DNA of 9,864 bases from an uncultured Prevotella sp. GTDB taxonomy: Bacteria; Bacteroidota; Bacteroidia; Bacteroidales; Bacteroidaceae. A model generated the notes under the pieces. It ran no database searches. It saw nothing but the letters and a program-made list of their open reading frames with translations, and was not told the origin of the DNA. Position numbers and translations under genes: made by a program. The stretch lies in the NCBI GenBank assembly GCA_947072805.1, contig CAMTJK010000124.1, positions 1 to 9,864 of the forward strand. Direction: 5' to 3'. Every line of letters begins with the position of its first letter. Position 1 is the stretch's first letter. Shown here in pieces: positions 1 through 6,174 of the stretch.

Positions 1-353
1 TCGATGAAATCGCGTTGCCAAATAAGCGTAATCGTTTTTCGACCCGTCGGGAGCATAAATCGACCCACTTTGATTAACAAATATTTACACCTAGAATGCC
101 GGATTTAAAAATGTTAAATTCGACCAAATATCTTTACAAATTAACTCTTATTAAGTGTAGTTACGAGCGCGGTACCACTACCTGTTGAGCGAATCATAAT
201 CTTATGCCTGTTTGGTATAACCGTCACCGCGATACGTATACGGCAGTTCTGTGTGGCATACCGTGCGCCGATATATGCGAAAAGAGCCGTTATGACATGT
301 CTACACACGTGAAATAATAGGAGTAAAAAGCGTGCCTATTCGGATTATTTTAG
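1..353. other. Intergenic region upstream of lysS, no recognised gene
   Basis: No convincing gene, tRNA or rRNA is visible here. The stretch is AT-richer than the genes that follow. The motif TCGACC occurs three times, at 39-44, 60-65 and 120-125. The second and third copies are each followed by a similar A/T stretch (AAATATTTACA at 79-89 and AAATATCTTTACA at 126-138), which looks like an imperfect direct repeat. On the minus strand an ATG at 54-56 opens a frame that runs off the left edge without a stop for 18 codons; this could be the start of a divergent gene but is far too short to identify. On the plus strand a 34-codon frame (4-108) resembles nothing I know. A short palindrome, ATACGTAT, lies at 232-239. 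Confidence 0.5.
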
Positions 354-361
354 TAAATTTG
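354..361 (+). promoter_or_regulatory. Bacteroidales-type -7 promoter element for lysS
   Basis: The sequence TAAATTTG, followed by CAC, matches the sigma-ABfr -7 consensus TAnnTTTG. Transcription would start about six bases downstream, leaving a leader of roughly 25 bases before the lysS ATG at 391. There is no clear TTTG-type -33 element 19-21 bases upstream, so the call rests on the -7 match and its position. The leader has no obvious Shine-Dalgarno motif, which is usual in this phylum; the bases before the ATG are A/T-rich instead. Confidence 0.55.
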
Positions 362-390
362 CACCCAAACAGAATCTTTTTTGATAAAAT

Positions 391-2121
391 ATGAACGTTT
401 TAGAGTTAAGTGAACAGGAAATTGGCCGTCGCCAAAGCCTGGCAGAGTTGCGCGAAATGGGCATAGACCCATATCCGGCAGCCGAATACCCAACCAATGC
501 TTTTTCTACTGACATAAAGAATGAGTTCTCCGACGAGGGCGAACCCAGACAGGTGTGCATAGCAGGAAGACTGATGAGCCGCCGCGTAATGGGAAAAGCA
601 AGTTTTGCAGAGCTGCAGGACTCGAAAGGACGCATACAGGTATATATCACACGCGACGATATCTGTCCGGGAGAAGATAAAGACTTATATAATAAGGTGT
701 TCAAGAAACTCATGGACATCGGCGACTTCATAGGAATAAAAGGATATGCCTTCCGTACGCAGACAGGCGAAATTTCTGTCCATGCACAAGAACTCTCACT
801 GCTTTCCAAGAGCCTCAAGCCACTGCCCATCGTAAAATACAAGGATGGCGTGGCATACGATAAGTTTGATGACCCGGAACTGCGCTATCGCCAGCGATAT
901 GTGGACCTCGTAGTGAACGATGGCGTGAAGGATACGTTCCTGAGCCGCGCCACGGTAATACGCACCATACGCAAAGTGCTCGACGAGGCAGGATATACCG
1001 AGGTGGAGACACCCACACTGCAGGCCATTGCAGGAGGAGCAAGCGCCCGCCCGTTCATCACTCACTTCAATGCGCTCAACACCGACATGTACATGCGCAT
1101 AGCTACAGAACTGTATCTGAAGAGACTGATAGTGGGAGGCTTCGAGGGTGTATATGAAATAGGCAAGAACTTCCGCAACGAGGGCATGGACCGCAACCAC
1201 AATCCGGAGTTCACCTGCATGGAACTATACGTGCAGTACAAGGACTATAACTGGATGATGTCGTTCACAGAGAAACTTCTCGAAACGGTATGCGTAGCTG
1301 TAAACGGCAAGCCAGAACGCGAAATAGACGGACAGATAATAAGCTTCAAGGCACCCTACCGCCGTCTGCCTATACTCGATGCCATAAAAGAGAAGACCGG
1401 ATATGACCTTAACGGCATGTCGGAAGACGAAATACGCGACGTATGCCGCAAACTCAACATGGAGATAGACGACACCATGGGCAAGGGCAAGCTCATAGAC
1501 GAGATATTCGGAGAATTCTGCGAGGGCACGTTCATACAGCCCACCTTCATCACAGACTATCCTGTGGAAATGTCGCCGCTTACCAAGATGCACCGTTCAA
1601 AACCAGGGCTTACCGAGCGATTCGAACTGATGGTAAACGGCAAGGAACTGGCCAACGCCTATTCGGAACTCAACGACCCGATAGACCAGGAGGAGAGGTT
1701 TAAGGAACAGATGCGTCTTGCCGACAAGGGCGACGACGAGGCTATGATAATAGATCAGGACTTCCTGCGCGCATTGCAGTACGGCATGCCACCCACCAGC
1801 GGCATAGGCATAGGAATAGACCGCCTCGTAATGCTCATGACAGGAAAGACATACATACAGGAGGTGCTCTTCTTCCCGCAAATGAAGCCTGAAAAGAAGT
1901 CGCCGCGCAGCACAGTGGCAGAATGGACAGCACTGGGAGTGCCCGAAGAGTGGGTACCCGTGCTCAACAAGTGCGGCTATTACCTAATATCCGACATAAA
2001 GGATGTAAATCCGCAGAAACTACAGCAGGATGCGTGCGGAGTGAACAAGAAATACAAGCTCGGTCTCGACAACCCCAAGGTTGATGAGTTCGCTGCATGG
2101 ATTGAGAAAGCAAACAATTGA
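391..2121 (+). CDS. lysS: Lysyl-tRNA synthetase, class II
   Basis: Charges tRNA-Lys with lysine in the cytoplasm using ATP. At 576 residues it contains the whole class II architecture. An anticodon-binding OB-fold lies at about residues 55-150. Motif 1 has its invariant proline at P208 (VETPTLQ). Motif 2 begins at F261 (FRNEGMDRNHNPEF), with the ATP-contacting R262 and E264. Motif 3 is at 471-482 (GIGIGIDRLVML), with R478. After the usual end near residue 505 (E. coli LysS is about that long) there is a C-terminal extension of about 70 residues (VPEEWVPVLNKCGYYLISDI onward), which I associate with Bacteroidetes LysS and whose role I do not know. The ATG at 391 fits the -7 element at 354-361 and gives a normal N-terminus. 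It is the first gene of the plus-strand lysS-gpsA-pgi run. ATA is used often for isoleucine, for instance three times in motif 3. Nothing suggests damage. Confidence 0.97.
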   Translation: MNVLELSEQEIGRRQSLAELREMGIDPYPAAEYPTNAFSTDIKNEFSDEGEPRQVCIAGRLMSRRVMGKASFAELQDSKGRIQVYITRDDICPGEDKDLYNKVFKKLMDIGDFIGIKGYAFRTQTGEISVHAQELSLLSKSLKPLPIVKYKDGVAYDKFDDPELRYRQRYVDLVVNDGVKDTFLSRATVIRTIRKVLDEAGYTEVETPTLQAIAGGASARPFITHFNALNTDMYMRIATELYLKRLIVGGFEGVYEIGKNFRNEGMDRNHNPEFTCMELYVQYKDYNWMMSFTEKLLETVCVAVNGKPEREIDGQIISFKAPYRRLPILDAIKEKTGYDLNGMSEDEIRDVCRKLNMEIDDTMGKGKLIDEIFGEFCEGTFIQPTFITDYPVEMSPLTKMHRSKPGLTERFELMVNGKELANAYSELNDPIDQEERFKEQMRLADKGDDEAMIIDQDFLRALQYGMPPTSGIGIGIDRLVMLMTGKTYIQEVLFFPQMKPEKKSPRSTVAEWTALGVPEEWVPVLNKCGYYLISDIKDVNPQKLQQDACGVNKKYKLGLDNPKVDEFAAWIEKANN

Positions 2122-2127
2122 ACAAGA

Positions 2128-2159
2128 GTGTGGCGGCACGACATACTGATACGCCACAC
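2128..2159 (+). other. Stem-loop between lysS and gpsA
   Basis: GTGTGGCG (2128-2135) and CGCCACAC (2152-2159) are perfect reverse complements, giving an 8-bp GC-rich stem with a 16-base loop, seven bases after the lysS stop. No T-run follows (the next bases are ACAACATC), so it is not a textbook intrinsic terminator. It may be a weak or partial terminator, or an RNA processing or stability element that lowers gpsA-pgi expression relative to lysS. The gap to gpsA is 75 bases and I found no good promoter in it. Confidence 0.5.
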
Positions 2160-2196
2160 AACATCAACCCTGTAATTCAACCTTCAGTCATAGATT

Positions 2197-3192
2197 ATGT
2201 TTGATTGTGGAAAAATAGCAATTATCGGAGGCGGTAGCTGGGCAACAGCTATCGCAAAGATAATTGTAGGACACACGCATCACATCGGATGGTATATGCG
2301 ACGTGACGACAGGATTGAAGACTTCAAGCGGCTCGGACATAACCCTGCTTACCTGATGAGCGTAAGATTCAATATCGACGAGATTTTCTTCTCAAGCGAC
2401 ATCAACCGCATAGTGGAAAACTACGATACGCTCGTGTTCGTAACGCCGTCACCATACGTGAAAAACCACATGCGCAAACTGCGCAACAGAATAAAGGACA
2501 AGTTTGTCGTAACCGCCATAAAGGGCATTGTGCCCGACGAGAACCTTGTCGTCTCCGAATATTTTCATCAAGTATATGACGTGCCTAATGAGAACCTGGC
2601 ATGTCTCGGCGGACCGTCACATGCCGAAGAGGTGGCACTCGAACGCCTGTCTTATCTCACTGTGGGATGCGGCGACAGAGAAAAGGCACAGGCATTTGCT
2701 GATGTACTCGGCAGCGAATATATAAAGACAAAGACCAGCAGCGACGTGATAGGAATAGAGTATTCGTCGGTGCTGAAGAATGTATATGCCATCGCTGCCG
2801 GAATATGCAGCGGATTGAAGTTTGGAGACAACTTCCAGGCTGTGCTCATGGCAAATGCTGTACAGGAGATGTCGAGATTCCTGCAGGCAGTACATCCGCT
2901 GGAACGCAATGTATACGACTCGGTATATCTTGGCGACCTGCTCGTCACGGGATACAGCAACTTCTCGCGCAACCGCACGTTCGGCACCATGATAGGCAAG
3001 GGCTACAGCGTAAAGAGCGCACAGATAGAGATGGAAATGATTGCCGAGGGGTATTTCGGAACCAAATGTATGAAGGAGATAAACCGGCACATGCACGTAA
3101 ACATGCCTATTCTTGATGCCGTATACAACATTCTGTATGAGCGCATAAGCCCACAGATAGAAATAAAACTGCTGACAGATTCGTTCAGATAA
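2197..3192 (+). CDS. gpsA: Glycerol-3-phosphate dehydrogenase [NAD(P)+]
   Basis: Reduces dihydroxyacetone phosphate to sn-glycerol 3-phosphate with NAD(P)H in the cytoplasm, supplying the phospholipid backbone. The 331-residue length is normal for the family. Residues 9-18 form the Rossmann dinucleotide loop (IIGGGSWATA), a variant of the more usual GAGSWGTA. The conserved AIKG lysine is K109. GGPSHAEE lies at 138-145. The helical catalytic domain carries K194 in SSVLKNVYAIAAG, followed by the family stretch SGLKFGDNFQA, and SRNRTFG at 257-263 contributes the substrate phosphate-binding arginines. The ATG at 2197 places the nucleotide loop at the expected distance from the N-terminus. It follows lysS by 75 bases and precedes pgi by 24, so gpsA and pgi are almost certainly co-transcribed. 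I see no internal promoter or damage. Confidence 0.96.
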   Translation: MFDCGKIAIIGGGSWATAIAKIIVGHTHHIGWYMRRDDRIEDFKRLGHNPAYLMSVRFNIDEIFFSSDINRIVENYDTLVFVTPSPYVKNHMRKLRNRIKDKFVVTAIKGIVPDENLVVSEYFHQVYDVPNENLACLGGPSHAEEVALERLSYLTVGCGDREKAQAFADVLGSEYIKTKTSSDVIGIEYSSVLKNVYAIAAGICSGLKFGDNFQAVLMANAVQEMSRFLQAVHPLERNVYDSVYLGDLLVTGYSNFSRNRTFGTMIGKGYSVKSAQIEMEMIAEGYFGTKCMKEINRHMHVNMPILDAVYNILYERISPQIEIKLLTDSFR

Positions 3193-3216
3193 TAACCAAA
3201 CCAATATAAAATAATT

Positions 3217-4575
3217 ATGAAAAATATCAGCTTAGACATTACGAAAGCCGCACAATTCCTGAACAAGGGCGCGGTTGAAGCGTATGAACCACAGGTAAAG
3301 GCTGCGCAAGAAGCGCTCGAAAACGGAACATGCCCCGGTAACGACTTCCTCGGATGGCTCCATCTGCCGTCGTCTATCACTCCCGAGTTTCTGAAGGAGA
3401 TACAGAACTGTGCCGACACTCTGCGCAACAACTGCGAAGTAGTGGTGGTGGCAGGTATCGGAGGCAGCTATCTCGGTGCGCGCGCCGTAATAGAGGCTCT
3501 CGGCAATTCATTTGCATGGCTCGTGGGTGATAAGGCAAACCCGACAATACTCTTTGCTGGAAATAATATAGGAGAAGACTACCTCGCTGAACTCACCGAC
3601 TACCTGAAGGGAAAGAAATTCGGCGTAATCAACATATCTAAGTCTGGTACAACAACCGAAACGGCACTCACCTTCCGTCTGCTCAAGAAACAGTGTGAGG
3701 AGCAGCGCGGCAAGGAAGAGGCACGAAAGGTGATTGTTGCCGTTACGGACGCAAAGAAAGGTGCTGCACGTACCTGCGCCGACAAGGAGGGTTACACCTC
3801 ATTCATAATACCCGACAACGTGGGCGGACGCTTCTCGGTGCTTACTCCGGTGGGTCTACTGCCAATAGCATGCGCAGGATTTGACATAGTAAAGCTCGTG
3901 AACGGAGCCGCCGACATGGAGAAGGCATGCGGCAAGGACGTGCCTTTTGCAGAGAATCCCGCAGCCGTATATGCTGCCGTACGTAACGGTCTGTACAACG
4001 AGGCAGGCAAGAAGATAGAGATAATGGTGAATTATCAGCCAAAACTGCACTTCATCAGCGAATGGTGGAAACAGCTCTTCGGAGAGAGCGAGGGCAAGGA
4101 TGGCAAGGGTATATTCCCCGCTTCGTGCGACTTCACAACCGATCTGCACTCCATGGGACAGTGGATTCAGCAGGGCGAACGCACAATATACGAGACAGTG
4201 ATAAGCGTAGAGCAACCCAACCGTAACCTGCTGTTCCCCAACGATGATGAAAATCTTGACGGTCTGAACTTCCTGGCAGGCAAACGTGTGGATGAGGTAA
4301 ACAAGATGGCTGAACTCGGAACACGCCTCGCTCATGTGGATGGCGGCGTACCGAATATACGCATCAGCGTGCCCGAACTGAACGAATACTATATCGGTCA
4401 GCTCATATACTTCTTCGAGATTGCCTGCGGCATCAGCGGCAACATACTCGGCGTCAATCCGTTCAACCAGCCGGGTGTTGAGGCTTACAAGAAGAATATG
4501 TTTGCCCTGCTCGACAAGCCCGGTTATGAGGCCGACAGCAAGGCTATCAAGGAAAGACTGGCTAAGGAAGCATAA
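3217..4575 (+). CDS. pgi: Glucose-6-phosphate isomerase
   Basis: Interconverts glucose 6-phosphate and fructose 6-phosphate in glycolysis and gluconeogenesis; cytoplasmic. At 452 residues this is the short form typical of Firmicutes and Bacteroidetes, not the roughly 550-residue form of E. coli. The sugar-phosphate-binding SIS motif is at 140-148 (ISKSGTTTE). PGI signature 1 is at about 201-216 (NVGGRFSVLTPVGLLP) and signature 2 is near the C-terminus (NPFNQPGVEAYK). Catalytic candidates are E290 (in GESEGK), H311 (in DLHSMGQ) and K425 (in VEAYK). These match the positions I recall for the Geobacillus stearothermophilus enzyme. The start lies 24 bases after gpsA in an A/T-rich context normal for the phylum. 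A strong hairpin at 4602-4639 probably ends the transcript. Confidence 0.97.
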   Translation: MKNISLDITKAAQFLNKGAVEAYEPQVKAAQEALENGTCPGNDFLGWLHLPSSITPEFLKEIQNCADTLRNNCEVVVVAGIGGSYLGARAVIEALGNSFAWLVGDKANPTILFAGNNIGEDYLAELTDYLKGKKFGVINISKSGTTTETALTFRLLKKQCEEQRGKEEARKVIVAVTDAKKGAARTCADKEGYTSFIIPDNVGGRFSVLTPVGLLPIACAGFDIVKLVNGAADMEKACGKDVPFAENPAAVYAAVRNGLYNEAGKKIEIMVNYQPKLHFISEWWKQLFGESEGKDGKGIFPASCDFTTDLHSMGQWIQQGERTIYETVISVEQPNRNLLFPNDDENLDGLNFLAGKRVDEVNKMAELGTRLAHVDGGVPNIRISVPELNEYYIGQLIYFFEIACGISGNILGVNPFNQPGVEAYKKNMFALLDKPGYEADSKAIKERLAKEA

Positions 4576-4601
4576 TCCTGAAATGGATAACTGACAGCTG
4601 A

Positions 4602-4639
4602 GACAACGGGCAAGCCGCTATTACGGATTGCCCGTTGTC
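4602..4639 (+). terminator. Probable intrinsic terminator after pgi
   Basis: GACAACGGGCAA (4602-4613) pairs perfectly with TTGCCCGTTGTC (4628-4639). Inside it, after one G/A mismatch, CCG (4615-4617) pairs with CGG (4624-4626), leaving a six-base loop. The stem is therefore 12 bp plus 3 bp, and it begins 27 bases after the pgi stop. The downstream sequence ATGCACTTTATC is only mildly T-rich, so termination efficiency is uncertain. The hairpin also argues against a TTG start at 4635 for the next gene, because that codon would lie within the 3' arm. Confidence 0.7.
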
Positions 4640-4676
4640 ATGCACTTTATCATACTACGTAAACAAATATATAATA

Positions 4677-5405
4677 ATGTATACTGAAGAGAAAAGGAAA
4701 TATATGGAGAAGCACGGCTTTGCGACATTCAATCCCAAAGCCGTGCTTTTTGATATGGATGGCGTGCTATATGATTCGATGCCCAATCACGCCCACAGCT
4801 GGCATGAGGCTATGACACAGAACGGTATAGACATGAAGCCGGAAGATGCCTACCGATATGAGGGAATGAGGGGCGTTGAAACCATCAGACTGCTTACAAG
4901 ACAGCAATGGGGACGCGAAATATCATTGGAGGAGGCACAGAGCTTGTACGAAAAGAAGTCGCAGGCGTTCTCTTCGTGCCCTGAAGCAAAGGTGATGGAG
5001 GGCGTTGTCAGTTTGCAGAAGCAGATAAAGGCCGACGGATTGAAGATTGTTGTAGTAACAGGCAGTGGGCAACGCTCGCTACTGGACAAGCTGGTAACGG
5101 ATTTTCAAGGTCTTGTACAGCCCGAGCTTATCGTTTCGAGTTTCGATGTCACTCGCGGCAAGCCCCATCCGGAGCCATATCTCAAGGGATTACAGAAGGC
5201 GGGAGTAAATCCGTGGGAGGCTATTGTAGTAGAAAATGCACCGCTCGGCGTGCGTGCAGCCGTCGCCGCCCGTATATTCACGGTGGCAGTGAACACAGGT
5301 CCGCTGCCGGATAAGATGCTGATGGACGAGAATGCTTCTGTTGTCTTTCCGGATATGTATGAGTTTGGAAGGAAGTGGAAGATGATTTCAGCTCCTGTGT
5401 TTTAG
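4677..5405 (+). CDS. HAD-superfamily hydrolase, beta-phosphoglucomutase-like
   Basis: A cytoplasmic haloacid-dehalogenase-fold enzyme of 242 residues, the usual size for subfamily IA, probably a phosphatase or mutase acting on a small phosphorylated metabolite. Motif I is LFDMDGVLYDS, with nucleophile D26 and acid/base D28. An alpha-helical cap follows (about residues 38-105). Motif II is VVVTGSG (T128), motif III is RGKPHPEPY (K162), and motif IV is VVENAPLGV (E186-N187), where many relatives have two acidic residues. The second metal-side acid is thus replaced by Asn, and I recall ENAPLG as a recurring variant. Substrate cannot be read from the sequence; the nearby pgi makes a sugar phosphate possible but unproven. 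I chose the ATG at 4677. An in-frame ATG at 4704 has an AGGAAA stretch before it and is a fair alternative; a TTG at 4635 lies in the terminator stem and is rejected. No clear promoter was found between 4640 and 4676. Confidence 0.85.
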   Translation: MYTEEKRKYMEKHGFATFNPKAVLFDMDGVLYDSMPNHAHSWHEAMTQNGIDMKPEDAYRYEGMRGVETIRLLTRQQWGREISLEEAQSLYEKKSQAFSSCPEAKVMEGVVSLQKQIKADGLKIVVVTGSGQRSLLDKLVTDFQGLVQPELIVSSFDVTRGKPHPEPYLKGLQKAGVNPWEAIVVENAPLGVRAAVAARIFTVAVNTGPLPDKMLMDENASVVFPDMYEFGRKWKMISAPVF

Positions 5406-5408
5406 TTT

Positions 5409-5479
5409 TAATCCCGAACAAAAACAAAACCACTTTTATCCTATTGGCGTAAAAGTGGTTTTGTTTTTGTTCGGGATTA
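5409..5479. terminator. Bidirectional terminator, perfect 30-bp inverted repeat
   Basis: Bases 5409-5438 and 5450-5479 are exact reverse complements: 30 of 30 pairs around an 11-base loop (TCCTATTGGCG). The outer end is GC-containing (AATCCCGAAC). Next comes an A-rich run on the left arm matching a T-rich run on the right arm, then CCACTTTTA beside the loop. It sits between two convergent stop codons, at 5403-5405 on the plus strand and 5494-5496 on the minus strand, and so can serve both genes. There is no separate T-tract outside the stem; the T-rich run lies inside the 3' arm on each strand. Confidence 0.8.
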
Positions 5480-5493
5480 TTCTCGTTTCGGAA

Positions 5494-6045
5494 TTATATA
5501 TCTTCCTCTTCTATTGCGCTTATATCGAGTTGTGTATCGCGTGATATTTCCACGTTGCCCATCCTGTTAAGCCTTACAACGAGTGGAATGTATTCGTCGG
5601 TCTGCGGATGGCTTACGCTGGCGGCGAAGTAAAGGTCGGAGCCTTCAGCGCGGTCGAACACCAAACCCTCGAGAATGCCTGTGTTCCGGTAGTCGTCATC
5701 AAGATAGGAGCTGAAATCTTTCTTTGTGAAAGTACGTTTGAAGAAGACGCTACCGTCATTCCGTTTCACGGCAAGGCTTATCCTGTTGTCCACAAAGAGC
5801 TGCCCGTTCTCATCTTTCACCATTTCAAGGCTGTCATCAGGCGTGCGTTCTATTTTACATATGTATGTATTGTTGAGCCAATCCACCTCTTTTGTCTGTT
5901 CATACTCCTGCATTTTTATTGGAGCCGAGGGTGCTTTCTTTTCTATTCTTTTTGTTATTATGTTGTCGTCGGTCTTTTTCCCGCTGCAGGATGATATGAT
6001 GCATGCTGCGGTTAAGATTATCAGAAAAGTCGAAATTGTCTTCAT
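5494..6045 (-). CDS. Small lipoprotein, DUF4738-like
   Basis: A 183-residue predicted lipoprotein. The N-terminus is a classic type II signal: MKT, a hydrophobic stretch, then the lipobox ISSC with lipidated cysteine C20. A hydrophilic linker follows (KKTDDN), then a compact domain of about 130 residues with WLNNTYICKIERTPDDS, VKDENGQLFVDNRI, FFKRTFTKKDF and AASVSHPQTDEYIPLV. I recall this pattern from Prevotella and Bacteroides proteins assigned to DUF4738, whose function is unknown, so the family name is from memory and moderately sure. The protein is probably anchored to the inner or outer membrane facing the periplasm. It is not SusD-like, being far too short. It lies 129 bases downstream of the large barrel-protein gene on the same strand, but it has its own good promoter match at 6066-6100, so co-transcription is not required. 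It ends 15 bases before the shared palindrome. Confidence 0.75.
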   Translation of the reverse strand: MKTISTFLIILTAACIISSCSGKKTDDNIITKRIEKKAPSAPIKMQEYEQTKEVDWLNNTYICKIERTPDDSLEMVKDENGQLFVDNRISLAVKRNDGSVFFKRTFTKKDFSSYLDDDYRNTGILEGLVFDRAEGSDLYFAASVSHPQTDEYIPLVVRLNRMGNVEISRDTQLDISAIEEEDI

Positions 6046-6065
6046 CTTACGCTGTTTTAACTGTG

Positions 6066-6100
6066 CAAATGTAGTGAAAAAAGCCGAATTACAGCAACAA
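6066..6100 (-). promoter_or_regulatory. Bacteroidales-type promoter for the lipoprotein gene
   Basis: Read on the minus strand, the -7 element is TACATTTG (6073 down to 6066), an exact fit to TAnnTTTG and followed by CAC as at lysS. About 21 bases upstream is TTGTTG (6100 down to 6095), a reasonable -33 element. Initiation near 6060 would give a leader of about 15 bases to the ATG at 6045. Confidence 0.6.
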
Positions 6101-6128
6101 TTACTGTTTTATCATATCGGAAGGCTTT
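6077..6128 (-). terminator. Possible weak terminator after the barrel-protein gene
   Basis: On the minus strand, AAAGCC (6128 down to 6123) can pair with GGCTTT (6085 down to 6080), and the T-run continues to 6077. The loop is long (37 bases) but contains a second short pair, ACAG with CTGT. The long loop makes this weak, and it overlaps the -33 region of the lipoprotein promoter. Confidence 0.22.
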
Positions 6129-6174
6129 GTTTTGTCTGTTATTTTGTGGAAAGCTTTGCAGCGTATCGTTGGCA

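Noticed and set aside
2196..2203. TATGTTTG, an exact -7 match at the gpsA start
   Set aside because: It overlaps the gpsA start codon, so a transcript from it would lack the start; no internal ATG gives a complete Rossmann fold. Probably chance.
4635..4676. TTG start giving a 14-residue longer HAD protein
   Set aside because: The TTG sits in the 3' arm of the hairpin after pgi, and the added residues do not extend the HAD fold.
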